64,000 nt of DNA from positions 171,192 through 235,191 of the forward strand of contig JAIMKW010000003.1 in the NCBI GenBank assembly GCA_020692215.1, read 5' to 3'. How positions within the stretch are numbered: position 1 is the stretch's first letter; every line of letters begins with the position of its first letter. Below, one piece after another: positions 45,767-55,157 of this stretch. The position numbers were made by a program, and so were the translations under genes. The notes below the pieces were generated by a model. It saw only the letters and a list, made by a program, of their open reading frames with translations, was not told the origin of the DNA and made no database searches. Source of the DNA: Sandarakinorhabdus sp. (GTDB taxonomy: Bacteria; Pseudomonadota; Alphaproteobacteria; Sphingomonadales; Sphingomonadaceae).

Positions 45767-46032
45767 GGCGCAGGAACCAGCAGGATGGCGCGGGCCAGAG
45801 CGCGGCGCAGCGCGACAGTCGCGCCATCGACCCTGACGGCAAGCGGGTCTCCACCCAGCGGGGCGCGATGCAGCATTTCGACTTCCGCACCTTCCTCGAA
45901 CCCCAGTTCAAGCAGCCTTTCAGCAACCTGATCGGGCAAGATGGAAAATCCCGCTATGCGGGCGGTTCGGCCCACAGGGAGAGACTCGAGGATATTTTGC
46001 GCAGCGTTCACTTGCAAATGCTTATCAGTCAC
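45763..46032 (-). CDS. feoA: Ferrous iron transport protein FeoA
   Basis: A small SH3-like cytosolic partner of FeoB. The core LPVGRTARIAGFSILPDQVAERLLELGFEEG, then VEMLHRAPLGGDPLAVRVDG and VALRRALARAILL (shown in parts), match FeoA. The start is unclear: GTG at 46032 gives 89 residues, but a GTG at 46011 gives the more usual length of about 82 and lies just after a Fur-like sequence, which would then be in the leader rather than in the gene. No good ribosome site is seen for either. Confidence 0.88.
   Translation of the reverse strand: MTDKHLQVNAAQNILESLPVGRTARIAGFSILPDQVAERLLELGFEEGAEVEMLHRAPLGGDPLAVRVDGATVALRRALARAILLVPAP
46013..46027 (-). promoter_or_regulatory. Candidate Fur box at the head of feoAB
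   Basis: On the minus strand TGATAAGCATTTGCA matches TGATAATCATTATCA, the core of the classical Fur consensus, at 12 of 15 positions. A TTGACG that could serve as -35 lies about 30 bases upstream. Iron control of feo genes by Fur is well established in other bacteria; here it is a prediction. Confidence 0.45.
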
Positions 46033-46085
46033 ACACGAGCTTTGAAAGTGCCGCGTCAAGTGCCAGCTTGTCTCGCGGCTGCCGC

Positions 46086-46763
46086 CTAGCCTTCTACGGG
46101 ATAGCGCAACCGGCCCAGGAAGCGTGCAGGACTGAGCCGTTCGCCGCCGCCAATGTTGCGGAACCGGGCCTTCACTTTCTCGATCTGCATGATGTTGTTG
46201 ATACGCCGATCGAGGAAAGCCCAGCTCTCGGCGAAATCCTCGCTTTCGTCTTCCAGCCAGACCAGAAGGGTTGCTGCATAAACAGCACCGGCAAGAGCGC
46301 GCTTGGAATAAAAGTTGAAATCCGTGCTGGTGTCGCCGCACACTCGCCAGATCGTATCGGCGGTGCGCCATGTGAGGCGTGCTGCACGGCGCGTGTTGCC
46401 GGGCAGGGCCAGCACGGCGGACGACCGGCGGATCGCCTCGCGGTGGGGAGCAGCCTGTTCCAGCCGGGTTCGGATTGCGGTCGTGATCTTCTGGCGCACC
46501 TTCAGCGATCGGAACGCATCGGTATCGAGCGCGGCTGCCATCTTCACGTCGGCGGTTGCGATATAGGCATCGACCATGTCGATTGCGCCGCCGGGAAAGG
46601 CGAGCCGCGCCATCGCCGGGAGGATGCCGAGATCGGTTGCGGCGGAATCGATGGCCTGCAATGTCCAGCCGTCAAAAGGGACATGGGGCAGCATGGCCTC
46701 GACAAGATGGGGTTTCAGCTCATCAAGTGTCATGTCGGCGGGGGGGATCTGGGCCTCGGTCAT
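46086..46763 (-). CDS. COQ9 family ubiquinone-synthesis protein
   Basis: A 225-residue protein of the COQ9/TetR-like fold, which binds lipid and assists the Coq7 step of ubiquinone synthesis. Seen: LPHVPFDGWTLQAIDSAATDLG at the N-terminus, the helical core LTWRTADTIWRVCGDTSTDFNFYSKRA (in parts) and the end RFLGRLRYPVEG. The family's tryptophan-rich lipid pocket is suggested by DTIWRVCG and WAFLDRR. A Coq7-type hydroxylase gene is at 59.3 kb. It is divergent from rpsU and 53 bases upstream of feoA on the same strand. Confidence 0.93.
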   Translation of the reverse strand: MTEAQIPPADMTLDELKPHLVEAMLPHVPFDGWTLQAIDSAATDLGILPAMARLAFPGGAIDMVDAYIATADVKMAAALDTDAFRSLKVRQKITTAIRTRLEQAAPHREAIRRSSAVLALPGNTRRAARLTWRTADTIWRVCGDTSTDFNFYSKRALAGAVYAATLLVWLEDESEDFAESWAFLDRRINNIMQIEKVKARFRNIGGGERLSPARFLGRLRYPVEG

Positions 46764-47022
46764 GACCTCGTTATAGGAGGAGCCGAGTAATAGCGGAAGG
46801 TGGCGCCTTGGCGCGGGGAGCCCTGCTGCACGGGGGCCTGCGGCCAGGAGCCTTGCCGTAGGAAGGCACCTTTGCTAAGGGCCCGACAGCGACGTCGGAC
46901 CCACCGGCGGCGAGCCTGATTCTTTTCGGGCGCGTCGCGGGTTGGCAAGGCAGGGGCAAACTCGCCCCAGACCATGGAATTCATTCGGATTTTTCTTTTT
47001 TCGGGAAGGTGTTGACCTTTTT
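46764..47022. other. Divergent intergenic region with GC-rich hairpins upstream of rpsU
   Basis: No gene recognised. Several short inverted repeats are visible, such as GGGCCCGAC / GTCGGACCC with one mismatch near 46878-46902 and CCTTGCC-GTAGGAAGG near 46850-46866. A 5-bp stem AAGGT / ACCTT at 47006-47019 encloses the ribosome-site region of rpsU. I could not match this region to SRP, 6S, tmRNA or RNase P RNA. Confidence 0.4.
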
Positions 47023-47229
47023 ATGCAGATCATCGTTCGGGACAACAATGTCGACCAGGCGCTGCGGGCGCTCAAGAAAAAGCTCCAGCGTGAAGGCGTC
47101 TACCGCGAGATGAAGCTGCGCCGGCATTATGAAAAGCCGTCGGAAAAGCGTGCCAGGGAAAAGGCAGCGGCCATCCGCCGGGCCCGCAAGATGGATCGCA
47201 AGCGCGCCGAGCGCGACGGTCAGCGCTGA
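47023..47229 (+). CDS. rpsU: 30S ribosomal protein S21
   Basis: A 68-residue, very basic protein beginning [20 protein letters not shown] and ending RAERDGQR, matching bacterial S21, which stabilises the mRNA-binding region of the small ribosomal subunit. The ATG at 47023 is the homologous start; an upstream in-frame extension is AT-rich leader. A small stem may mask the translation start. An FKBP gene follows after 11 bases, so they are likely one transcript ending at the hairpin at 47.8 kb. Confidence 0.96.
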   Translation: MQIIVRDNNVDQALRALKKKLQREGVYREMKLRRHYEKPSEKRAREKAAAIRRARKMDRKRAERDGQR

Positions 47230-47240
47230 GGCACCATAAA

Positions 47241-47762
47241 ATGGCGGACGATGTGAAGCCGGGCAATGGCTCGGATGGCTATGGCCTTGGCAAATGGGTC
47301 GTCGCCGGGCTTGTGCTTGCCATTGGCGGCGTAGGCCTTGCGCTCGCGGGCACATCCAGCCTCCGCGCGCCTGCACGCGAGGCGCACACTTTCCTTGTCG
47401 CCAACCAGGAGAAGCCCGGCGTGAAGACCACCGAATCCGGCCTGCAGGTCGAGATGCTTGCCGTTGGCGAAGGCGAAACCCCGACCGCCGAGGACAGCGT
47501 GCTGGTGCATTATGAAGGCCGTCTGGCCGATGGCACCGTGTTCGATTCCAGCTATCAGCGTGGTCAGCCTGCCGTATTCGGTGTTGGCGACGTGATCCCC
47601 GGCTGGACCGAAGGGCTGCAGCTCATGCGTCCGGGCGGCAAGGCGCGTTTCACCATTCCGCCGGAACTGGGCTATGGCGCGCGCGGCGCTGGCGGCGTGA
47701 TCCCGCCCAACGCAGTTTTGGTGTTCGATGTGGAACTGCTGGCCATCGCGCCCCGCCAATAA
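47241..47762 (+). CDS. Membrane-anchored FKBP-type peptidyl-prolyl isomerase
   Basis: A 173-residue folding catalyst. It has one N-terminal membrane segment (about 17-36, WVVAGLVLAIGGVGLALAG) that places the FKBP domain in the periplasm. The domain (about 80-172) carries VLVHYEGRLADGTVFDSSYQRG, VFGVGDVIPGWTEGLQLM and the ending GAGGVIPPNAVLVFDVELL, all typical of active FKBPs. It follows rpsU by 11 bases and has a terminator hairpin 40 bases after its stop. The mature part is close to FkpA/Mip-type isomerases without their dimerisation helix. Confidence 0.93.
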   Translation: MADDVKPGNGSDGYGLGKWVVAGLVLAIGGVGLALAGTSSLRAPAREAHTFLVANQEKPGVKTTESGLQVEMLAVGEGETPTAEDSVLVHYEGRLADGTVFDSSYQRGQPAVFGVGDVIPGWTEGLQLMRPGGKARFTIPPELGYGARGAGGVIPPNAVLVFDVELLAIAPRQ

Positions 47763-47801
47763 GCTGTGCCGATAGGCAAATACGAAGACAGTTGACGCCG
47801 A

Positions 47802-47829
47802 AACGGCGGCAGGCCACCCTGCCGCCGTT
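47802..47829 (+). terminator. Terminator hairpin after rpsU-FKBP
   Basis: A perfect 12-bp stem (47802-47813 with 47818-47829), CCAC loop, followed by CGTGTT. T-run weak but stem strong. Confidence 0.7.
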
Positions 47830-47869
47830 CGTGTTCTGGCACTTGCCATTGGCGTGAAGGGGCATTTTC

Positions 47870-48262
47870 ATGGGCTTTTCCGAAGCTGTCAGCACCTGCT
47901 TTCGCAAATATATCGATTTCACGGGCCGGGCTCCGCGGTCGGAATATTGGTGGTTCTACCTGTTCTTCTTTCTGGTCGCGCTTGGCATGATCAGTCTTGA
48001 TATGGCGCTGCTGGGCTATGATCCAGAAGAAGCCGGCTCAATTCCGGTGCTGACTGTGCTGGCCAGCCTGGCCTTTTTACTGCCTGTTCTGTCGGCCGGT
48101 GTGCGGCGCATGCACGACAGCGACCGGAGCGGCTGGTGGCTGCTGATTGCGCTGGTCCCGCTTGTGGGCGGCCTTATCCAGATCGTGTTGCTGGCGCTGC
48201 CGGGCACAGCGGGCCCCAACCGCTTTGGCGAAAATCCACTTGGCGCTGCGGCTGCGGCCTGA
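47870..48262 (+). CDS. DUF805 membrane protein
   Basis: A 130-residue inner-membrane protein with three to four helices (about 27-47, 62-80, 94-115). The family hallmark is the opening FTGRAPRSEYWWFYLFFFL and the PVLSAGVRRMHDSDRSGWWLL loop, followed by GPNRFGENPLG at the C-terminus. Function unknown; members are common and often single. The ATG is clear, GAAGGGGCATTTTC lying before it. A convergent or cotranscribed relation to the next gene is not evident, with a gap of 42 bases. Confidence 0.9.
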   Translation: MGFSEAVSTCFRKYIDFTGRAPRSEYWWFYLFFFLVALGMISLDMALLGYDPEEAGSIPVLTVLASLAFLLPVLSAGVRRMHDSDRSGWWLLIALVPLVGGLIQIVLLALPGTAGPNRFGENPLGAAAAA

Positions 48263-48304
48263 AGCCCGGTGGCGCCCGGCCATGAACGGGGGCAGGATGG
48301 CGGC

Positions 48305-49261
48305 ATGAAATCTCTGGTCAGTCTTCTGTCGGCCCTGCTGGCGGTTCCCTTTGTGTCGGCATCTGCGGCCGCAAAGCCCGTATCGCTTGTCGAGCTGTCT
48401 GCCGATCCGATCCCGCTGACTGAAGCTGTGCTGAAGCGTGGAACGCTGCCCGTGCGCGTGAGCCTGGGGTTCGACAAGGCCATGCTCTTGAATTTGGCGC
48501 CAGCGAAGCAACTGGGGCTCAAGCCCTTTCCCATCATCGGCAAGTTCAAGATCCGCAATTCACAGATCCCCGGTGGGGAAGCGATCATCCGCGGGAACCT
48601 CATCAATGTGGATGTCGGCGGCACCGGGCGGCAGAAGCTGCCGACCGTATGGATCGACAAGGATGTGGTGCCGCCACCGCAGGCCGGGGTCGTTTCGGTT
48701 ATGGCCTTCGATGCCCAGCGGGTGCGGGTGCGCAATGTGCAGGGAGCCGCAGGCGGACGCACCTATGCAGTGCAGCGCGCCGGCAAAAACGATGCCGAGA
48801 TGAAATGGAAGCTGGGCCGGGATTCGGTTTATGTGGTGTTCGATTTCACCAGCGAGGCAACCATCCTGAATGCGCGTGCCGCCAGCATATTGGAGCGTGA
48901 GGGGCTGGTTCGCCGCTCTGGCCGGGTGGGGCTCTGGTCGCCTTTGCCAGCCCTGACGCTGCCGGTCGAGCTGTTGCGGCCGACGGCTGGCGCCACCATG
49001 ATGGGCATACCCCTGATGCAACCGGCCGCGCGGATCACCAGCACCAGGGCGAAGGAGCTGGACGCCCGTGCCGCCGAGGGAATCGCGGGCGAACAGGAGG
49101 ACGACCCCGACGCCATCGTGGTGACCGCCGAAAAGGAAAAGCAGGGCGGACGGCGGCCGTGGATGCTGATCGGCCGCGACGTGCTGCGCTTTTGCTCCAC
49201 GGTAGAGCTGGATCGGTCCGGCGCGCAGTGGCTGCTGACCTGCAATTTTCCGTCCGCCTGA
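48305..49261 (+). CDS. Exported protein resembling a degenerate two-lobed aspartyl protease
   Basis: A 318-residue protein with a signal peptide (about 1-23, VSASAAA). I do not recognise a named family. Two similar stretches, VRVSLGFDKAMLLNLAPAKQ and VYVVFDFTSEATILNARAAS, look like the active-site strands of retropepsin/pepsin lobes but lack the DTG triplet. The end, PWMLIGRDVLRFCSTVELDR, is like the final strand and helix of aspartyl-protease lobes. An acidic, disordered insertion (GEQEDDPDAIVVTAEKE) precedes it. An inactive, perhaps peptide- or sugar-binding, relative is the inference. Confidence 0.6.
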   Translation: MKSLVSLLSALLAVPFVSASAAAKPVSLVELSADPIPLTEAVLKRGTLPVRVSLGFDKAMLLNLAPAKQLGLKPFPIIGKFKIRNSQIPGGEAIIRGNLINVDVGGTGRQKLPTVWIDKDVVPPPQAGVVSVMAFDAQRVRVRNVQGAAGGRTYAVQRAGKNDAEMKWKLGRDSVYVVFDFTSEATILNARAASILEREGLVRRSGRVGLWSPLPALTLPVELLRPTAGATMMGIPLMQPAARITSTRAKELDARAAEGIAGEQEDDPDAIVVTAEKEKQGGRRPWMLIGRDVLRFCSTVELDRSGAQWLLTCNFPSA

Positions 49262-49265
49262 GCGC

Positions 49266-49709
49266 TCAGCGCATCAGCCGCACCACGGCGCTGTCCAGCG
49301 CTTCCAGAAAGCGCGAACGGTCTGCCTTCTGGAACGGCGGCGGACCGCCGATGCTGTCGATCCCGGCGCGCAGGTCGGCCATGATGGCGCGTGTGGCCAC
49401 TGCCCCACCGATGCTGTCTGGGGTGAACGGCTTGCCATTGGGGGCCAGCACAGTGGCGCCGGCCTTCAGGCATCTGTCGGCCAGCAGGATGTCGGAGGTA
49501 ACGACGATACTTGCGCCACTGGCCGCTTGTGCGATCCAGTCATCGGCGGCGTCGAACCCGTCGCTCACCACCACCCGGGCGATGAGCGGGTGTTCGGGCA
49601 CCCGCAGAAAACTGTTGGCGACAATCTTCACCGTCACCTGGTGGCGCCAGGCAACCTTGTAGATTTCGTCCTTCACCGGGCAGGCATCGGCATCGACGAG
49701 GATCTGCAT
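49266..49709 (-). CDS. YaiI/YqxD family protein (DUF188)
   Basis: A 147-residue protein of the UPF0178 family with a PIN-like/NYN nuclease fold. Seen: MQILVDADACPVKDEIYKVA at the N-terminus with acidic metal-site candidates, VVSDGFDAADDWIAQAA, IVVTSDILLADRCL and a PNGKPFTPDSIGGAVATRA loop. Nuclease activity is inferred from the fold. It is convergent with the previous gene 4 bases away and lies 5 bases after the DEAD-box helicase stop on the same strand, so it may be cotranscribed with it. Confidence 0.92.
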   Translation of the reverse strand: MQILVDADACPVKDEIYKVAWRHQVTVKIVANSFLRVPEHPLIARVVVSDGFDAADDWIAQAASGASIVVTSDILLADRCLKAGATVLAPNGKPFTPDSIGGAVATRAIMADLRAGIDSIGGPPPFQKADRSRFLEALDSAVVRLMR

Positions 49710-49714
49710 GCCGT

Positions 49715-51592
49715 TCAGCCGGGGCGCTTGGGCCCAGGCCCGGCGGGCCGTGGGCCGCCAAATTTGAACCCGGCAGGCTTTGCGCCGCCCGGCTTTGCGC
49801 CTGCCGGTTTGGCATAAAGCTTCCTTGGTCCGGCTGGTTTGGCGCCTGCAGGCTTTGGCCCACCCGGCTTTGCTCCAGCAGGCCGATAGGGCTTGGCTTC
49901 ATAGGGTGGCCGCACCGGCGCATTGGGCCCGCCGCGCTGGGGCTGCGAATTGTGAGCCCCGGCATGATGGGGTTTGGGCCCGTCGATCTGTTCGAACAGC
50001 ACAGCCGCTTCATCATCCTTGCCGTCGTTGGCGGTGCGTTTCACAGCTTCTGCGAAGCGGGCTGCAGCAGCGCGCGGGATGGCAAAATGCGTTTCGGCTG
50101 CCTGGATGCGGATGGCACCCACTTCGCCGCGGGTCATGTGGCCGCGGCGGCACAGCAGCGGCAGCAGCCAGCGCGGATCGGCGTTCTGCCTGCGGCCGAT
50201 GTTCATGCGGAACCAGACGACATCCTCGAAGCCTGGGCGCAGCTCCTTCTCGCCGCGTTCGCGTGGTCCATCCTGCCGTGCGCCGCCGTCGATCATGTCT
50301 TCGGGTGCTGGCATTTTCGCGCGGTGCGCCTGTACCAGCATGGCGGCAATGTCCTCGGGGCTGCGGGTTTCCAACAGCTTTTGCGCCAGATCGCGGTCCT
50401 GCTCGTCGGCTTCCACCGGGGCTTGCAGTTTTTCCAGCAGGCGGTCGCGATCTCTGGCGTGAATTTCCTCCGGCGTTGGCGTGCGGATCCAGTCTGCCGT
50501 GATGCGGGCATCGCGCAACAGGCCTTCCACGCGGCGGCGGCGTGGATAGGGCACCAGGATGATCGCGGTTCCCTTCTTGCCGGCCCGGCCGGTGCGGCCG
50601 GAGCGGTGTTGCAGCGCTTCGGCATCGCGCGGGATTTCGACATGAATGACAAGCGAGAGACTAGGCAGATCGATCCCGCGCGCGGCGACATCGGTTGCAA
50701 CGCACACCCGCGCGCGGCGGTCGCGCAGCGCCTGCAGCGCCTGGTTGCGTTCGCTCTGGCTGTGTTCGCCCGATAGCATCACGGCGTCGAAGCCCCGCTC
50801 GATCAGGCTGGTGTGCAGACGGCGCACATTCTCGCGCGTGGCGACGAACAGCATTGCCGTTTCGGCCTCGTGAAAGCGCAGCAGGTTCACCACCGCATTC
50901 TCGATGTCGTTCGGTGCAACCGCGACGGCCTGATAGCTGATGTCGCCATGGCCGCGGTCCTGCCCGACGGTGGATATGGTAAGCGCGTTCGACTGGTAGC
51001 GTTTGGCGAGAGCCACGATGGGGCGCGGCATGGTGGCCGAAAACAGCAGAGTGCGCCGGCCCTGCGGCGTTGCATCGAGGATTTCCTCGAGGTCTTCGCG
51101 AAAGCCCATGTCCAGCATTTCGTCGGCTTCATCGAGAATTGCGACTGCAAGGCTGCCAAGATCGAGCGCGCCGCGTTCGAGGTGATCACGCAGCCGGCCC
51201 GGCGTGCCGACAACGATGTGCGCGCCGCCGGCAAGGGCGCGACGCTCCTTGGAGGCGTCCATCCCGCCGACACAGGTTATCACACGGACCCTTGCGCCGG
51301 CATAAAGCCATTCCAGTTCGCGGCTGACTTGCAGGGCGAGTTCACGCGTTGGCGCAATTGCCAATGCGAGAGGCGCAAAGGCATGGCGAGCCTTGCCTTC
51401 CTGGTCGAGCAATTGCGGGGACATTGCTATGCCGAAGGCAACAGTCTTTCCCGATCCCGTCTGGGCGGAGACGATGAGATCCCGGCCGGCGGCTTCAGGT
51501 TCCAGCACGGCAGCCTGAACGGGCGTCGGATCCGCATAGCCGCGGGCGGTGAGCGCCTCTGCAAGCAGCGGGGGCAGGGTAGAGAAGGGCAT
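49715..51592 (-). CDS. DEAD-box RNA helicase with DbpA-type and repetitive tail
   Basis: A 625-residue ATP-dependent RNA helicase, probably in ribosome assembly or mRNA turnover. Motifs: AQTGSGKT, PTRELALQ, VVGTPGR, DEADEMLDMGF, SATM, then DVAARGIDLPSL and HRSGRTGRAGKKG. A DbpA-like RNA-binding domain (about 460-550) follows, then a basic, disordered tail of some 90 residues made of PAGAKPGG, KPAG and GPKPAG units. The ATG at 51592 (MPFSTLPPLLAEAL) is supported by its place; the longer frame reads through non-coding DNA. Confidence 0.93.
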   Translation of the reverse strand: MPFSTLPPLLAEALTARGYADPTPVQAAVLEPEAAGRDLIVSAQTGSGKTVAFGIAMSPQLLDQEGKARHAFAPLALAIAPTRELALQVSRELEWLYAGARVRVITCVGGMDASKERRALAGGAHIVVGTPGRLRDHLERGALDLGSLAVAILDEADEMLDMGFREDLEEILDATPQGRRTLLFSATMPRPIVALAKRYQSNALTISTVGQDRGHGDISYQAVAVAPNDIENAVVNLLRFHEAETAMLFVATRENVRRLHTSLIERGFDAVMLSGEHSQSERNQALQALRDRRARVCVATDVAARGIDLPSLSLVIHVEIPRDAEALQHRSGRTGRAGKKGTAIILVPYPRRRRVEGLLRDARITADWIRTPTPEEIHARDRDRLLEKLQAPVEADEQDRDLAQKLLETRSPEDIAAMLVQAHRAKMPAPEDMIDGGARQDGPRERGEKELRPGFEDVVWFRMNIGRRQNADPRWLLPLLCRRGHMTRGEVGAIRIQAAETHFAIPRAAAARFAEAVKRTANDGKDDEAAVLFEQIDGPKPHHAGAHNSQPQRGGPNAPVRPPYEAKPYRPAGAKPGGPKPAGAKPAGPRKLYAKPAGAKPGGAKPAGFKFGGPRPAGPGPKRPG

Positions 51593-51727
51593 CAAATTCC
51601 AGTCATGTGTCGAGGGCACGCAATCGATGCGGCCGCAATGGCAGAAACAAAGGGCAAGACTAAGGCCGGAAACCCGCCAGTCTGACCTGGCAGGATCCCG
51701 GCTGTTCAACAGCAACGGCTGCTGGCG

Positions 51728-53065
<1,338 letters not shown>

Positions 53066-53080
53066 GGCTGGTTTCAGCCG

Positions 53081-53557
53081 TTATTCGACGATGACGAGCG
53101 GCTGGTCATATTCGACCGGCTGCTCATTGGCGACGAGGATGGCCTTCACCCGTCCGGCCTTGGGGGCAACAATGGGGTTCATCACCTTCATCGCTTCCAC
53201 GATCAGCAGCGTATCGCCTTCCTTCACGGTGGCGCCTTCGGTTACATAGTTGGCGGCACCCGGCTCTGGCGAGAGATAGGCTGTGCCCACCATGGGGGAT
53301 TTCACCGTTCCCGGATGCTCGGCAAGGGTCGGCACGGGTGCTGCTGCTGCGGGCGCAGCAGCGACAGCTCCAGCCACGGGGGCCGGGGCAGCAGCAGCCA
53401 TCACCGGTGCGCCCTGACGGGCCACGCGGACGGCGCGATCCCCATCCTGCACTTCGATTTCGGTCAGGTTGGTTTCATCCAGCAGGCTGGCGAGCTGGCG
53501 AACCAGCTCCAGCTCAACCCGCATCTTGTCGCCATCCCCCGATTTGGAAGCTGCCAT
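53081..53557 (-). CDS. accB: Biotin carboxyl carrier protein of acetyl-CoA carboxylase
   Basis: AccB carries biotin between AccC and the carboxyltransferase. The 158-residue protein has an N-terminal helix pair (about 8-45), an Ala/Pro-rich hinge (about 50-75) and the biotinyl domain, with biotin on Lys124 in EAMKVMN (Val replaces the usual Met, as in other alphaproteobacteria). Order with aroQ upstream and accC downstream is the common alphaproteobacterial arrangement. The start is clear, with GGGACTTTCG before the ATG. Confidence 0.97.
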   Translation of the reverse strand: MAASKSGDGDKMRVELELVRQLASLLDETNLTEIEVQDGDRAVRVARQGAPVMAAAAPAPVAGAVAAAPAAAAPVPTLAEHPGTVKSPMVGTAYLSPEPGAANYVTEGATVKEGDTLLIVEAMKVMNPIVAPKAGRVKAILVANEQPVEYDQPLVIVE

Positions 53558-53598
53558 CGAAAGTCCCTTTTGTTCGTGAATGTCTGGTTAAAACCTGA

Positions 53599-54048
53599 TC
53601 ACCTGTCGCTTTGCCGCATCCGCGCGGCCGCGTCCAGCGCGAGCGCATAGCCATGGGCCCCGAACCCCTGGATGACACCGGCGGCAACAGGCGAAACATG
53701 GCTGCGGTGGCGGAACTGTTCGCGCGCAGCCGGGTTGGAAAGATGCACCTCGATGACTGGCACAGCGATCGCCTTTATGGCATCGCGAAGCGCAATCGAG
53801 GTATGCGTATAAGCTCCTGCATTCAGGATGACTGCCAGTGCGCCACGCCCGCCGGCCTCGTGCAGCCAGTCGATCAGATGCCCTTCATGGTTCGACTGGC
53901 GCAGATCCACCTCGATTTCCAGCGCCTTGCCCTGATTCACCAAGGCGGCGGCGATATCGTCGAGCGTTGCCGCGCCATAGACTTCGGGCTCACGGGTGCC
54001 GAGCAGGTTGAGATTGGGTCCGTTCAATACCATGACCAGCGCGGCCAT
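53599..54048 (-). CDS. aroQ: Type II 3-dehydroquinate dehydratase
   Basis: AroQ dehydrates 3-dehydroquinate in the shikimate pathway. The 149-residue protein has the type II signature: LVMVLNGPNLNLLGTREPEVYG, VDLRQSNHEGHLIDWLHEA, LNAGAYTHTSIALRDAI, EVHLSNPAAREQFRHRSHV, with the catalytic tyrosine and histidine in GTREPEVYG and EVHLSN. A strong site GAGGAGGG lies before the ATG. It is the first gene of the aroQ-accB-accC unit and is divergent from the ThiS-ThiG gene with a 61-base gap. Confidence 0.97.
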   Translation of the reverse strand: MAALVMVLNGPNLNLLGTREPEVYGAATLDDIAAALVNQGKALEIEVDLRQSNHEGHLIDWLHEAGGRGALAVILNAGAYTHTSIALRDAIKAIAVPVIEVHLSNPAAREQFRHRSHVSPVAAGVIQGFGAHGYALALDAAARMRQSDR

Positions 54049-54109
54049 TGGTCCCTCCTCTTGTGTTTCACATGTTGAGTGTCGCGTTGCCGCTCTATAG
54101 GGGGCTCCC

Positions 54110-55084
54110 ATGGAAATCGCCATCATGCTGAACGGAGAGCGGCGGATGCTGGCCGCTGGAACCACCATTTCAGGGCTGGTGGAAAGCCTTGCGCTGCCCG
54201 TCGGCCGGGTGGCAGTGGAGCGCAACCGCGAGATTGCCGTGAAAAGCAGCTGGGCCGACGTGGTGCTGGCCGAGGGAGATGTGGTGGAAATCGTGCACTT
54301 TGTCGGCGGCGGGAGCGATGACAGCTGGACTGTCGCCGGCCGCACCTTTCGTTCGAGGCTGATTGTAGGCACCGGCAAGTACAAGGACTATGCGCTGAAC
54401 GCGGCAGCGGTCGATGCTTCGGGCGCCGAAATCGTGACTGTGGCTGTGCGGCGCGTGAACCTGACCGACCGCTCGCAGCCGATGCTGACCGATTTCATCG
54501 ACCCCAAGAAGATTGTCTATCTGCCGAACACCGCAGGCTGCTTCACCGCCGAAGATGCCGTCCGGACGTTGCGGCTGGCGCGCGAGGCCGGCGGCTGGAA
54601 TCTGGTGAAGCTGGAAGTGCTGGCAGACCAGAAGACCCTCTATCCCGATGTGGTGGAGACCATCCGCGCCACGGAAACGCTGGTGAAGGACGGGTTTGAC
54701 GTGATGGTCTACACTACCGACGATCCGGTTGTGGCGAAGCGGCTGGAAGAGGCGGGCGCCTGTGCGATCATGCCGCTTGGCGCGCCCATCGGCTCGGGGC
54801 TTGGCATCCAGAACCGCATCACCATCCGCCTGATTGTGGAGCAGGCGGGTGTGCCGGTGCTGGTGGATGCGGGTGTCGGCACGGCAAGCGACGCCGCCAT
54901 CGCCATGGAACTGGGCTGTGACGGCGTGCTGATGAACACCGCTATTGCCGAAGCGAAGGACCCGGTCCGCATGGCCCGCGCGATGAAGGCGGCGGTGGAA
55001 GCCGGGCGCGACGCCTATCTGGCGGGCCGCATGCCGATCCGCAAATACGCGGATCCCTCAAGCCCGCTAGCAGGTTTGATCTAG
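54110..55084 (+). CDS. thiG: ThiS-ThiG fusion, thiazole synthase
   Basis: Thiazole phosphate synthase for thiamine. Residues 1-68 are a ThiS ubiquitin-like sulfur carrier ([14 protein letters not shown] to VHFVGGG); from about 72 to the end is ThiG, a TIM barrel with the imine-forming Lys167 in [26 protein letters not shown] and [14 protein letters not shown]. In free ThiS the C-terminal Gly-Gly must be exposed for adenylation and thiocarboxylation, but here it is internal (Gly66-68), directly joined to ThiG. The fusion is catalogued in databases; how sulfur transfer works in it is unclear. No riboswitch is seen in the 61-base leader. Confidence 0.94.
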   Translation: MEIAIMLNGERRMLAAGTTISGLVESLALPVGRVAVERNREIAVKSSWADVVLAEGDVVEIVHFVGGGSDDSWTVAGRTFRSRLIVGTGKYKDYALNAAAVDASGAEIVTVAVRRVNLTDRSQPMLTDFIDPKKIVYLPNTAGCFTAEDAVRTLRLAREAGGWNLVKLEVLADQKTLYPDVVETIRATETLVKDGFDVMVYTTDDPVVAKRLEEAGACAIMPLGAPIGSGLGIQNRITIRLIVEQAGVPVLVDAGVGTASDAAIAMELGCDGVLMNTAIAEAKDPVRMARAMKAAVEAGRDAYLAGRMPIRKYADPSSPLAGLI

Positions 55085-55157
55085 CAAGGACGGGCCGCCG
55101 CTGGCGGGAGTCATCTGGCTTGTGCAAGGCGAATTTCGGCCTTACGCCGGGCTCGGG

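Noticed and set aside
46790..46930. Possible structured non-coding RNA (6S or SRP type)
   Set aside because: Short hairpins are present but none of the diagnostic bases of 6S, SRP, tmRNA or RNase P RNA could be placed.
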